Notes under the pieces: generated by a model
The model's input: only the letters and a program-made list of their open reading frames with translations
The model's database searches: none
What the model was told of the DNA's origin: nothing
Made by a program: the position numbers and the translations under genes
Part shown: positions 43,947 to 53,531 of the stretch, in pieces
Position numbering within the stretch: position 1 is the first letter of the stretch
How the letters are laid out: each line of letters opens with the position of its first letter
Assembly: GCA_038141705.1 (NCBI GenBank)
Contig: JAYQIQ010000004.1
Span: 1,302,001 to 1,366,000, forward strand
Reading direction: 5' to 3'
Length of the DNA: 64,000 bases
Source: Eutrophomonas brisbanensis
Lineage (GTDB): Bacteria > Pseudomonadota > Gammaproteobacteria > Burkholderiales > Eutrophovitaceae

Positions 43947-44534
43947 TTAGCAATCCGGTTGCCCGGGGCTTGGCGCTGGGTCACCTCGGATATTAAACTT
44001 CTTCAGTAAATACTCTCTGGTCACTTTCGTGATCTTGACCTCGTGGTTCCAAAAAGTGACAGATAGTCTTTTCGTATCGGTCTCAATAACGTTTTCCAGA
44101 CTTATGAACTTACCTTGGTGAGAAAACGACATGCCGTCGATCAAAATTTGGAGGTCTCTATCTGAGACGATCCCGAGCCTCTCCATCCCAGGTTATTAGA
44201 AAATTTAGGTCGCTATCTAGGTAAATCTCGTCAATTTTTTTGATTTCGGTCCCACTGTGCGTTTTTAGTTTGAGCTCATCGCCGGCTCGGTAAGTGAAAA
44301 TGACGTAGGGGGTATAGTCTAACGTTACAAAAACTTTTTGTGGTCCATTTTGAAAAAACCAGCTCCATCGACATCGCAGAAGTAGCTGGAATTAATAGCC
44401 TTTATCATCGTTGGGTTTGTAATTGGCGAACCTTTTATTCTCCAAGTTCCTCTACGGTCCAATGAGAGCCAATTAAATACATCTGGAACATTTGGCCATT
44501 TTTGTAGTAACTTGCTGAGATTGTCAGAATTCAT
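43947..44534 (-). CDS. Conserved betaproteobacterial protein of unknown function, two frameshifts
   Basis: The gene is seen only by joining three frames. It begins MNSDNLSKLLQKWPNVPDV, FNWLSLDRRGTWRIKG and GAGFF; adding one base at the A6 run 44353-44358 gives FQNGPQKVFVTLDYTPYVIF and on to FLITW; removing one base at 44187-44189 gives ERLGIVSDRDLQILIDGMSF to the end at 43947. The restored protein of about 195 residues matches a betaproteobacterial family I remember (WPNVP, WLSLDRRG, FQNGPQ motifs) whose function is unknown; I am not sure of its DUF number. It is divergent from the GST gene, only 26 bases away. Confidence 0.72.
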
Positions 44535-44560
44535 TTTAAGGATTTTAGCTCGGACTCGAT

Positions 44561-45205
44561 ATGATCAAGTTTTATTATTTGTCAGGATCACCATTCGCTT
44601 GGAGGGTTTGGCTTGCTCTAGAGCACAAGGCAATACCATATCAAAAGATAGATCTTTCTTTTAGTGATGGAGATTTGCGCACTCCCGAATATCTATCGGT
44701 AAGCCCTAGGGGGAAAGTACCTGCGATCGTTCATGAAAATGAATGTTTCATTGAGTCTTCCGTAATTCTTGAGTATTTAGACGAGAAATTTACCGAGTCT
44801 AAAAATGTATTATTCCCCTCTAAACCTTTGGCAAGGGCCCGTGTTAGACAGTTAATTAATGAGGTGGATCTTTATTTGGACATTGTTAGTCGTAAACTAA
44901 TGAACGCAGTTTTCTTCACGCGCCAGGAGAATTGGGAGCCGTTAAGAATCGTCGAGGCATCTAATCGGGTTTCTGAGGAATTAGCCACGATCAATCGCCG
45001 GTACGATTTATTTTTTGGAGAACAGCCCACGGCTGCTGACTTCACAATTTTCCCAATCGTCAAATTAATTCAGCGCTTAGGAAAGCTAGCTAAAACAGTT
45101 GGTGGTGAGGTGATGATTGGAGATAGGATCGAAAAAAGAATCTCAGATTTAGAGAATATACCAATTTTCCAGAAAACATGGCCACCGCATTGGATTGAAA
45201 AATGA
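44561..45205 (+). CDS. Glutathione S-transferase family protein
   Basis: A 214-residue GST. The N-terminal thioredoxin-like domain has the SGSPFAWRVWLALEHKAIPY start and the conserved cis-proline and ESSVILEYLDE glutathione-binding motif; the C-terminal domain is all-helical (RVRQLINEVDLYLD). The usual catalytic serine or cysteine position reads SGSPFAW. The substrate is unknown. It overlaps the downstream cyclophilin-like gene by 4 bases (ATGA), so they are translationally coupled. Confidence 0.88.
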   Translation: MIKFYYLSGSPFAWRVWLALEHKAIPYQKIDLSFSDGDLRTPEYLSVSPRGKVPAIVHENECFIESSVILEYLDEKFTESKNVLFPSKPLARARVRQLINEVDLYLDIVSRKLMNAVFFTRQENWEPLRIVEASNRVSEELATINRRYDLFFGEQPTAADFTIFPIVKLIQRLGKLAKTVGGEVMIGDRIEKRISDLENIPIFQKTWPPHWIEK

Positions 45206-45522
45206 AATTAGTATTAACAACTCAATATGGCGACATTCACTTACTGCTTCATCACGACACTCTTATTTCTAAGCTAAAGAAAAAGTTACCGGTTAAGTCC
45301 ATTATCAATACGTGGGGAGATGAGGTCTATTTTGAGTTACCTGTGAAAATGCAGCTTGATGCGGGTGCCCAAGATGTAGTTGAGCCGGGTACGGTTTGTT
45401 TCTGGGTGGAAGGGAATTCACTCGCGATACCATTTGGCCCAACTCCGGCATCAGTTGGAAATGAATGTAGATTGGTCTCCAGAGTGAACCAAGTTGGGAA
45501 AACGATAAGCATCGCTATCTGA
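45202..45522 (+). CDS. Cyclophilin-like fold protein
   Basis: A 106-residue protein of the cyclophilin-like family (DUF369/PF04126, TM1367 type). The hallmark segments are LPVKSIINTWGDEVYFELPV, VEPGTVCFWVEGNSLAIPFGPTPAS and the final VGKTISIAI. Members have the cyclophilin fold without proven prolyl isomerase activity and often accompany sugar or organic-acid catabolic genes. It overlaps the GST gene by 4 bases and precedes otnK by about 85 bases. Confidence 0.82.
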   Translation: MKLVLTTQYGDIHLLLHHDTLISKLKKKLPVKSIINTWGDEVYFELPVKMQLDAGAQDVVEPGTVCFWVEGNSLAIPFGPTPASVGNECRLVSRVNQVGKTISIAI

Positions 45523-45609
45523 TTTATCTAAATTGGAAGCTGGTGATATCGTAGAAATTCGGGAATTGTTGGAATAGCTCTACAACTTAAGGCTGATCGG
45601 AGTTCTTTG

Positions 45610-46878
45610 ATGTCTATATTACTTGGGTGTGTTGCAGACGATTTCACGGGCGCTACCGACTTAGCAAATACCCTTGTTAAGAAAGGTATGAATGTAATCC
45701 AGTTGTTTGGGGTTCCTGAAAAGAACTTCGAGATCTCGGGGACGGTAAATGCAGTGGTTGTGGCGCTAAAAACGCGCAGTATCTCATCAGATAGTGCGGT
45801 TTCTCAATCATTGCAGGTGCTTGACTGGTTGCGTGCCAGAGACACGCGTCAATACTATTTCAAATACTGCTCGACTTTTGATTCGACAGAAAAGGGCAAC
45901 ATCGGGCCCGTGGCAGATGCGATGATGGACGCATTGGGCGTTGATTACACCATTTTTAATCCAGCATTCCCAACGACTGGGAGAACAGTCTACAAAGGAT
46001 ATCTTTTTGTAGGAGATCAGCTGCTGTCCGAGTCGGGTATGAAAGATCATCCTTTGAATCCGATGACAGACCCGAATCTTTGTCGCGTACTCAGAAAGCA
46101 GAGTAAATACAGCGTTAGCAATTTAGATCTTGATGTTATTAGACTAGGAAGTGGTGAGATTAAAAGCGCGCTGAAGGAGATAAGCAGGTCTGGTGTCCGT
46201 CATGTAGTAACCGATACAACTAATGATCAAGACTTATTGGTGCTTGGAGAAGCGTTATCTGACCTCAAACTGGTTACTGGAGGATCCGGTATGGCAATGG
46301 GGTTACCTCAAAACTTCGAGAAAGAGGGGCTCTTAAAAAGGGCGAATAATCAGAAGTTAATAGCTGATTCTGGTAACAGTTTGATTTTGGCTGGTAGCTG
46401 TTCAAATGCGACCCGAGGACAGATAAAGTATTTCCAGAACCAAGGTGATAGTTTCCAGATTGACCCAATCAAAATTTTTTCCGAATCGAATTATCTGGAC
46501 CAGGTGGTTTCATGGGCCAAGTCAAAATTGGGAAATATCCCAATACTGATCTACTCGAGCGCGGATCCAGATGAACTAGAAAACGCCAAACGACAAGCAT
46601 CTGGAGAGAATCTTGGTTTGCTTGTGGAGGACTTTATGGGGCAGCTCGCTAGGGAGCTTGTTCGACTAGATGTAACTAAGATAATCGTAGCTGGGGGAGA
46701 AACATCCGGCGCAGTTGTCAACGCGCTTGGAATCCAGGGATTATTGATTGGTGGAGAAATTGATCCGGGGGTCCCTTGGACACGGTCATTAAATCACCCT
46801 CAAATTATGTTAGCTTTGAAGTCAGGAAATTTTGGTCGGGAAGATTTTTTTGTGAGAGCATTTAAAGAAATTAACTGA
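45610..46878 (+). CDS. otnK: 3-oxo-tetronate kinase
   Basis: A four-carbon acid sugar kinase of 422 residues (OtnK; DUF1537 N- and C-domains). It phosphorylates 3-oxo-tetronates made from D-threonate, L-threonate or erythronate. The N-terminal LGCVADDFTGATDLANTL and the C-terminal IIVAGGETSGAVVNALGI are diagnostic. The start ATG 45610 is preferred over an adjacent in-frame TTG. Its partner otnC follows 41 bases later; the dehydrogenase (LtnD) and isomerase (OtnI) of the full pathway are not next to it. Confidence 0.93.
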   Translation: MSILLGCVADDFTGATDLANTLVKKGMNVIQLFGVPEKNFEISGTVNAVVVALKTRSISSDSAVSQSLQVLDWLRARDTRQYYFKYCSTFDSTEKGNIGPVADAMMDALGVDYTIFNPAFPTTGRTVYKGYLFVGDQLLSESGMKDHPLNPMTDPNLCRVLRKQSKYSVSNLDLDVIRLGSGEIKSALKEISRSGVRHVVTDTTNDQDLLVLGEALSDLKLVTGGSGMAMGLPQNFEKEGLLKRANNQKLIADSGNSLILAGSCSNATRGQIKYFQNQGDSFQIDPIKIFSESNYLDQVVSWAKSKLGNIPILIYSSADPDELENAKRQASGENLGLLVEDFMGQLARELVRLDVTKIIVAGGETSGAVVNALGIQGLLIGGEIDPGVPWTRSLNHPQIMLALKSGNFGREDFFVRAFKEIN

Positions 46879-46919
46879 GCCAAAAAGGGTTGGCGATTCA
46901 CATAGCATAAAGTAAGAAG

Positions 46920-47555
46920 ATGAGTGAGACGAAAGTAAGAGAAGATATTTGTAAGTTGGGGAAGTCTCTTTTTGATAGAGGTTTCACTGTGGGAAGCTCT
47001 GGAAATATAAGTGTACGTCTTGGTGATGGTAATTGGATTATGACTCCAACGAATTCATGCTTGGGTCGACTGGATCCAGCCCAATTGTCTTTAGTTGATA
47101 GTAGGGGAAATCTATTGAGCGGGGACGCGCCAACAAAGGAGTCTTTTTTACATTTGGCTGTCTATGAAAAAAGAGAAAGTGCAAATGCAATTGTTCATTT
47201 GCACTCAACGCATTCTGTCGCTGTCTCGATTCTGCCTGACATAAATCCGGATGAGCCCATCCCGCCAATTACCGCTTACTACGTCATGAAAATTGGTAAG
47301 CTTGCATTGCTGCCCTATTATGCCCCCGGAGACGCAACGCTGGCGTCAGCCGTTCGTGAGGTGGCTGGTAAGCATCACGCGATTCTCTTGGCGAATCATG
47401 GCCCAATCGTGGCGGGAAAGAGTTTAGAGGATGCGGTGTACGCATCAGAAGAACTTGAGGAGACATCTAAAATTTTCTTGATGATCAAGAATCAGTCACC
47501 TCGAATATTAAACAAGGATGAAGTACAAAATTTAACCGATCGCTGGGCAAATTAG
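46920..47555 (+). CDS. otnC: 3-oxo-tetronate 4-phosphate decarboxylase
   Basis: A class II aldolase/adducin family enzyme of 211 residues that decarboxylates 3-oxo-tetronate 4-phosphate to dihydroxyacetone phosphate. The conserved GSSGNISVRLGDG, the catalytic glutamate after APTKESFLHLAVYEK and the zinc histidines in AIVHLHSTHSVAVS and LLANHGPIVAGKS are all present. It lies directly after otnK and both supply triose phosphate to glycolysis. Confidence 0.93.
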   Translation: MSETKVREDICKLGKSLFDRGFTVGSSGNISVRLGDGNWIMTPTNSCLGRLDPAQLSLVDSRGNLLSGDAPTKESFLHLAVYEKRESANAIVHLHSTHSVAVSILPDINPDEPIPPITAYYVMKIGKLALLPYYAPGDATLASAVREVAGKHHAILLANHGPIVAGKSLEDAVYASEELEETSKIFLMIKNQSPRILNKDEVQNLTDRWAN

Positions 47556-47585
47556 GCGTTCAAATCTTTAAGTTGGGAGTCAAGA

Positions 47586-48764
47586 ATGGTAAATCAACGA
47601 TACAGTCGTTTTTGTGTAGTTTTATTTATATTGTTTTCTGGGGCCGCTCTTGCAAAGGATGCTTACCTACTGCATGGCTTGGATAGTAAGGTAAAGTTTT
47701 GTAGTCCCGGAAAACTCGAATTCGTTGAGCCCGGTCAAGATCTGATTAACATCGTTGATATCTCGGATCCAGAATTTCCGAAATCTGTAGCGAATCTGCC
47801 ATTATCAAACTCCCTCTTTGGTCCTCCAACTAATTTGCAGGTCACTCCAGATGAAAGTATCGGCTTAGTAACAAGTGCCGTAAAGTGGGAAAATGTTGAC
47901 GGCAAATGGAAACCAACGCCAGATAATAAGTTATTTGTTATAGCTCTCAAAGGAGAAAAATCGACGCTCATCGACACATTAGAGGTAGGCTTACAGCCCT
48001 CGGGATTATCAATATCTTCCGACGGAAGCTTTGCTTTAATCGCCAACCGGGCAGGGAAGTCCGTGAGCGTTGTGAAAATAGATGGGCAAGTTGTTAAATT
48101 GCACACAAATATTGACGTCGGAGATGAGGTGGCAGCAGTCGCAATCACTCCGGATATGTCAAAAGCTTTGATCGTTAAAAATAAAAGCAATAAGATTGGT
48201 GTGATTGATATCAACGATATGACTTTCGCGTACCAAAAAGATGCGGATATGTCAGTAGGGGATTTCCCTTATAACATCGATGTTACTCCCGATGGCTCTA
48301 TCGCAATAGTTGCACATACTGGTAATGGAGGTCGGTCAGATGGCAACACGGACGCTTTGGTTGTGATTGATCTTTCATCTTCAAACCCTCCGCATGTTTC
48401 CGGATATTTTTCTGCTGGGGATGCTCCTGAGGCATTCGCTATCAGTCCTCAAGGAAATATCGTGGTAGCGCTATTGCTGGGTGGGGATACGATTCTTCCG
48501 GAGACACATTGGGCGCATAGTAATCCTGGTCAAATTGCCGTATTTGAAATACATGGGAAAGAGCTTAAGAAAAACCAATCAGTCGATATTACTGGTCTTC
48601 CTGAAGGGGTGGCATTCTCACGTGATGGTCGTTTTATGTACGTGAGTAGTTTTATGGAAAAAAAGATGTACGTCTACAAAGTAGAAGGTAATTTGATTCG
48701 AGAGACTGGAGTTGCCCTAGACTTACCTGGGCATCCTGCTTCGATGCGAGGTAGCGCGCATTAG
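47586..48764 (+). CDS. Secreted YncE-like beta-propeller protein
   Basis: A 392-residue protein with a signal peptide ending near GAALAKDA and repeated propeller blades (DESIGLVTSAVKW, SISSDGSFALIANRAGKSVSVVK, TPDMSKALIVKNKSNKIGVID, FSRDGRFMYVSSFMEKKMYVYK). It has no lipobox, unlike the propeller at 5.8 kb, so it is probably soluble in the periplasm. It follows otnC by 30 bases and may share the transcript; a sugar-acid-binding or enzymatic role (lactonase-like) is possible but unproven. Confidence 0.82.
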   Translation: MVNQRYSRFCVVLFILFSGAALAKDAYLLHGLDSKVKFCSPGKLEFVEPGQDLINIVDISDPEFPKSVANLPLSNSLFGPPTNLQVTPDESIGLVTSAVKWENVDGKWKPTPDNKLFVIALKGEKSTLIDTLEVGLQPSGLSISSDGSFALIANRAGKSVSVVKIDGQVVKLHTNIDVGDEVAAVAITPDMSKALIVKNKSNKIGVIDINDMTFAYQKDADMSVGDFPYNIDVTPDGSIAIVAHTGNGGRSDGNTDALVVIDLSSSNPPHVSGYFSAGDAPEAFAISPQGNIVVALLLGGDTILPETHWAHSNPGQIAVFEIHGKELKKNQSVDITGLPEGVAFSRDGRFMYVSSFMEKKMYVYKVEGNLIRETGVALDLPGHPASMRGSAH

Positions 48765-48786
48765 TTTTGAGAGTAAGGCACAGAGG

Positions 48787-48815
48787 GCTAAGAGCTAGAT
48801 AAACTGGCTCTTAGC
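48787..48815. terminator. Hairpin between convergent genes
   Basis: Perfect 9-bp inverted repeat GCTAAGAGC / GCTCTTAGC with an 11-base loop, overlapping the restored dusA stop. No T run follows on either strand, so termination is only a guess. Confidence 0.4.
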
Positions 48816-49774
48816 GATGTGTAAGTATCGCGGATAAAAGTAGATTTATTTTTTCTAACTGAGCAGAGTCAGATAAACGTTGTCTCCAAAGCTTGGCTCC
48901 TGGTTTCCCCTTTAAAAAGCCCCAGTAGGTGTCTCGTAATACAGCGTAATGGAACACCTTTTTTGATCTCTTTTCCTGCATACTCACTAATCTTCTCAAT
49001 GATTTCTTCGGTATCACGTGGTTTATTTTCAAATAATATCTGGTCCGCAACCTGCAGAAAATCAGGATTGTGATACGCGGCTCTCCCGATCATCGCTCCA
49101 TCGAGTTTATCCGTGGCGTACGAAAGCTCTCCAGACGAGGTGATCCCGCCATTTAAAATAAAACTGCAATTCGGGAAATCTTTCTTAAGCTTTTCCACAT
49201 CTTGGTATCGTAAAGGTGGTATTTCTCGGTTATCTTTAGGTGATAATCCCTTAAGAATCGCAGTTCTAGCATGAACAATAAACGTTCTGCATCCGACATT
49301 TTCAAGGGCGCCCACAAAATCTGATACGAAGCCATAGCTCTCTTGCTGATCAACGCCTAGTCTGTGCTTGATGGTAACCGGCAAAGAGGAGCGCTCGGAC
49401 ATTTGTGAAAAACAATCGGCAACAAGTTTTGGGTCTAGCATGAGCGATGCTCCAAAATTTCCTCTTTTAACGCGTTCTGACGGGCATCCGCAATTCAAGT
49501 TTATTTCATCGTATCCCCAATCCTCTGCGAGGCGGGCGCATTGCCCAAGATCAGAGGGATCGCTACCTCCGAGTTGGAGTGCAACGGGATGCTCCTCATC
49601 GTTAAAGTCGAGATGGCGTTCCTTATTACCGAATAAGATTGCTCCCGTAGTTACCATCTCCGTATAAAGAACCGCACCTTGACTCATCATCCGGAAGAAG
49701 AATCGACAGTGTTTGTCACTCCAGTCCATCATTGGAGCAGTACATAGGAGATGATTATTGCGCTTTTTTTCCAC
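48811..49774 (-). CDS. dusA: tRNA-dihydrouridine synthase A, frameshifted near the C terminus
   Basis: Flavin enzyme that reduces uridines 20/20a in tRNA. The N terminus CTAPMMDWSDKHCRFFFRMM, the active-site cysteine in NLNCGCPSERV and the RLGVDQQESYGFVSDFV segment are typical of DusA. As given the frame ends LLGLFKGETRSQALETTFI at 48869. Removing one C (plus strand) from the run 48907-48910 restores KGKPGAKLWRQRLSDSAQ and an end at 48811, the normal DusA C terminus, giving about 320 residues. It is convergent with the propeller gene. Confidence 0.92.
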
Positions 49775-49876
49775 TGATCCGTTATTAGGCGAATTTCAAA
49801 CGCGAGTATTCAACCCCAACGACACCAAAAAGGGGCATACATCAGACCTCGGTCCGGGAGTAACAGTACGCAGGGA

Positions 49877-50719
49877 TTATCCCCCTGAAACGTTTTGCTG
49901 TTGCTCTCCCAATCCATCGATACCAACCCGCATCTGGTCGCCTGCTTTTAAATATACAGCTTCGGGTTTGATTCCCATACCTACTCCAGGAGGTGTCCCG
50001 GTAGAAACAACATCTCCGGGATTCAATGTAACAAAATAGGAGAGATATGAGATGAGTTTTTCGATACCAAAAATCATGGTGTTCGTGTTCCCAGTCTGCA
50101 TCCTCTTTCCATTGAGATCCAACCACATGGGAAGGTTATGAGGATCTTTAATTTCATCTTTAGTAACCAACCACGGACCAATGGGAGCGAACGTATCGAA
50201 GCTTTTCCCTTTTGACCATTGACTTCCGTGTTCAAGTTGCCATTCTCTTTCAGAAACATCATTGCAGATTGTGTATCCGGCAACATGTTCCAGCGCATTT
50301 GACTCAGATACGTTCCTAGCTGTTTTTCCAATAACAACCGCAAGTTCTACTTCCCAGTCTCCCTTCTTTGATCCTGCTGGCAGCAGGACGTCGTCATTTG
50401 GGCCAATAATTGCACTCGTCGCTTTCATAAAAACGACAGGCTCTGTAGGAATTGGCATATTAGATTCTTTGGCATGGTCCGAGTAATTCAACCCAATACA
50501 AATTAGTTTCCCGACATTTGCTACCGGGCATCCTATTCGGTCGTTATCATTTGCTTCAGGCAACTTTTGGAGGTCTATCTTCCTGATGTTGTTTAAGCCC
50601 TCATCGCTTAAAGTGCCTGCATCGATATCCGGTAGGACATTCGATAAGTCTCGTATTTTTCCTTCCGAATCTACAATTCCTGGCTTCTCTGAACCAAGTT
50701 TTCCATATCTTAAAAGTTT
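49877..50719 (-). CDS. Fumarylacetoacetate hydrolase family protein, start codon not visible
   Basis: An FAH-family hydrolase, about 280 residues, close to ureidoglycolate lyase and 2,4-diketo-3-deoxy-L-fuconate/rhamnonate hydrolases. The catalytic part reads KLICIGLNYSDHAKES, FMKATSAIIGPND, WEVELAVVIGK and TGTPPGVGMGIKPE. In-frame coding similarity continues upstream as KLLRYGKLGSEKPGIVDSE to about 50719, but no start codon exists there: GGGGGAAAAAAAACTT follows a TAG. I suspect a small sequence error in the A-run removed ATG. A TTG at 50563 would give only the C-terminal 228 residues. The upstream SDR is 23 bases away. Confidence 0.82.
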   Translation of the reverse strand, partial: KLLRYGKLGSEKPGIVDSEGKIRDLSNVLPDIDAGTLSDEGLNNIRKIDLQKLPEANDNDRIGCPVANVGKLICIGLNYSDHAKESNMPIPTEPVVFMKATSAIIGPNDDVLLPAGSKKGDWEVELAVVIGKTARNVSESNALEHVAGYTICNDVSEREWQLEHGSQWSKGKSFDTFAPIGPWLVTKDEIKDPHNLPMWLDLNGKRMQTGNTNTMIFGIEKLISYLSYFVTLNPGDVVSTGTPPGVGMGIKPEAVYLKAGDQMRVGIDGLGEQQQNVSGG

Positions 50720-50741
50720 TTTTTCCCCCTATCCCTAATTT

Positions 50742-51481
50742 TTAAATGGTAATTCCGCCATCAATGATCATTGTTTGACCAGTGACAAAGTCTGATTCAT
50801 CTGATGCTAAGTAAACAGCCATCGCTGCGACTTCCTCAGCTCTGCCTAATCTTCCCATGGGTTGTCTTGCCACAAAATTTTTCGAGCCTCAACTTCATCT
50901 CCAAGTGACTTTATACGCTCCGAAAGACTCGGTGTATCTACCGTTCCAGGGCATATTGCATTTGCGCGGATGCCATATTTTACGAAATCAGCGGCTATTG
51001 ATTTCGTCATCCCAATAACTGCGGCTTTAGTCGCGCCATAGGCGAACCGGTTGGCAATTCCCTTTATCGAGCCCGCTACTGAGGCAATATTTATGAAATT
51101 ACCCGTTCGTCGTTCGATCATTTTGGGTATGAAGTATTTGGTTACTAAGTAAATACTTTTTACATTGAGCTGAAACGAAAATTCCCAGTCTTCTTCTGAA
51201 CAATCCAGGATCGTGCCCTGATGAACATATCCCGCGCAGTTGATAATTACGTCTAGGTCATTTAGTTCTTTGGATAAATATGAAATCTCTTCACCGTCTA
51301 AAACGTCTATTTTACGGGTCCTCAACCCCTGGTCATTGAGATCAGCTAGTTTCTCCTCAACAACATCCGTGGCTAGTACCTCAGCCCCAGCCTCTCTGCA
51401 CGCGATAGCTATCGCGCGACCAATCCCTTGGCCTGCGGCAGTTACTAGTATCGATTTTCCTTTCAAGCGCGAAGGTGTCAT
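50742..51481 (-). CDS. SDR family dehydrogenase (sugar-acid type), frameshifted
   Basis: Short-chain dehydrogenase resembling 2-keto-3-deoxy-L-fuconate 4-dehydrogenases: SILVTAAGQGIGRAIA, the NCAG motif (IINCAGYVHQG) and YGATKAA. Start ATG 51481 (MTPSRLKGK). As given it stops at 50846 after ARKILWQDNPWED. One more A in the minus-strand A5 run (50878-50882) restores RKNFVARQPMGRLGRAEEVA and the usual VTGQTMIIDGGITI ending at 50742, about 246 residues. The FAH hydrolase follows, the next step in the diketo route of L-fucose/L-rhamnose-type sugar acids. Confidence 0.88.
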
Positions 51482-51674
51482 ATTGTGTTCCAACGGTTAG
51501 GTACGTTGTAATCAGGCAATTCTGCCACAGATATACGGTTTCTCCCTTGTGGAGCAAGATCAGGTGTTTTTACAAAATCCAAAAAAGCTTCATTCCATCC
51601 TGGCCCTCGAGGATTTATAATCTGGTTACTGCAAAAATTAATTTTAAAAATTGCTGAATTCAACGGGGGAGTGA

Positions 51675-53197
51675 ATGTTACAGACGGCTGATTTGACGAT
51701 TAGATTAAATGCGGCGGATGACGTGGTGATCGCTAGAACCGAGCTGCCGGCTGGTACTGAGGTCTTGAAAGAGCGTATTAAATGCAGCGTAACGATCCCG
51801 GCGGGCCACAAGGTAGCAACCCGAAACTTGAATGCTGGTGCGCCGGTACGCAGGTATACCCAAATAATCGGGTTTGCCACACAGCTTATTAAGCCAGGTG
51901 ACCATGTGCATGTGCATAACCTTGCGATGGGCAACTTTGAAAGAGATTATGCTTTTTGTGAAGATTACGTCCCGACGGAGTTCAATCCGAGCCCGGCTAC
52001 TTTTGAAGGAATTAAAAGGGAAGATGGAAGGGTAGCAACGAGGAACTATCTGGGCGTGATATCCAGCGTTAACTGCTCCGCACACGTATGTCGACTGATA
52101 GCAAAGTATTTTGATGATGAAGTTCTAGCAGATTATCCGAACGTTGACGGGATAGTCCCAATTCACCATCGCACTGGATGCGGTATGGGGTCTGAGGGAG
52201 AGCCAATTGTTTATCTTCGACGCGTTTTAGGCGGTTACGCAATACATCCGAACTTTCACTCGAGCCTGTTGATTGGATTGGGTTGCGAGGCGAATCAGAT
52301 TAACAATTTGTTGGCGGCGCAAGGGTTACAGCGTAGCGATCGATTGAAAGCATTCACGATACAAGACACTGGTGGAACTAGAAAGACAGTGCAAACTGGT
52401 ATCGATATGATTAAAGAAATGCTGCCCGATGCGAACCGTGTTGTTCGTGAGACTTGTTCTGCTAGTCATCTTACTTTGGGTTTAGAGTGCGGTGGATCTG
52501 ACGGATACTCTGGTATTTCTGCTAATCCAGCGCTCGGGGCAGCAGCCGATCTGCTCGTGATGAATGGGGGAACGGCCATATTGTCCGAAACGCCGGAGGT
52601 TTATGGTGCAGAACACTTGTTGACTCGACGGGCAGTTTCGAAAGAGGTAGGTGAGAAGCTCGTCAAGCGGATTCATTGGTGGGAGGACTACACTACCAGG
52701 CTTGGAGGGGAAATGAATAACAACCCCTCTCCGGGGAATAAGGCTGGAGGGCTCACGACCATATTAGAGAAATCTCTGGGCGCGGTCGCCAAGGGGGCAC
52801 GAAAGGTATGATGGATGTTTATGAGTATGCGGAACCAGTCCTCGCCAAAGGCTTCGTGTTTATGGATACGCCGGGGTATGACCCAGTGTCGGTCACCGGC
52901 CATGTAGCTGGTGGCGCGAATGTTGTGTGTTTTACGACGGGTCGGGGTTCGGCTTATGGGTGTAAACCATCTCCCAGTATAAAACTTGCAACAAATACAG
53001 CGCTATTCAACAAGCAAGAAGAGGACATGGACATAAATTGTGGAAAAATCGTAGACGGAACTGCGAGCATTGAAGAGGTGGGTCAGGAAATATTCGAATA
53101 TATTTTGCAAGTGGCATCCGGTAAGCAATCGAAGAGCGAACAATGGGGGTACGGTGAGGACGAGTTCGCTCCTTGGGTACTCGGTCCAACGATGTAA
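51675..53197 (+). CDS. uxaA: UxaA family sugar-acid dehydratase, frameshifted
   Basis: Altronate/galactarate-type dehydratase of about 507 residues. The N-terminal SAF-like domain (DDVVIARTELPAGTEVL) is joined to the catalytic domain with TRNYLGVISSVNCSAHV, HRTGCGMGSEG, GLGCEANQ and LECGGSDGYSGISANPA, whose cysteines hold an Fe-S or iron centre. The frame stops at 52811; one extra G in the run 52793-52797 would restore AKGGTKGMMDVYEYAEPVL and run to 53197 (FTTGRGSAYGCKPSPSIKL, EEDMDINCGKIVDGTAS). It is divergent from the SDR/FAH pair, likely a single sugar-acid pathway: dehydration, oxidation, hydrolysis. Confidence 0.9.
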
Positions 53198-53239
53198 CGT
53201 CGAAACCTCTACGGCAGGTTGAGTGATAGGGAGATGATT

Positions 53240-53527
53240 GTGGATACTGATTTTGGTTCGAAAGAGTGGATGGAGCAAATACAGAAATTATGGAATCCGA
53301 TAGGTTTTCCTTTCTCTGGTATAGGGCAACCAACTCTTGACCCGAAGGAGATCGAGCAAAAAATTAATGAGCTAAAAGTGGTGCAAAATTGGCTGCAAAT
53401 GAATGTCAGTATGATTGATATGACCACCAAGACACTCGAGATGCAGAAAGCGGCTATCGAAGCCCTTAGTGCGAGCGTTAATCCTGAAAAAAGTGGTAGC
53501 TCTAGTAAAGGACAGAAAAAAAAATAA
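53240..53527 (+). CDS. phaM: PhaM-like polyhydroxyalkanoate granule regulator
   Basis: A 95-residue protein matching PhaM, the small granule protein that activates PHA synthase and attaches granules to the nucleoid. The family core LDPKEIEQKINELKVVQNWLQMN and the helix TKTLEMQKAAIEAL are visible, and the C terminus is lysine-rich (SSSKGQKKK), as in the DNA-binding tail. I favour GTG 53240, six bases after AGGGAG; ATG 53234 abuts the binding site and TTG 53219 is a further option. GNAT and maeB follow, as in other Burkholderiales. Confidence 0.75.
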   Translation: MDTDFGSKEWMEQIQKLWNPIGFPFSGIGQPTLDPKEIEQKINELKVVQNWLQMNVSMIDMTTKTLEMQKAAIEALSASVNPEKSGSSSKGQKKK

Positions 53528-53531
53528 ATTT

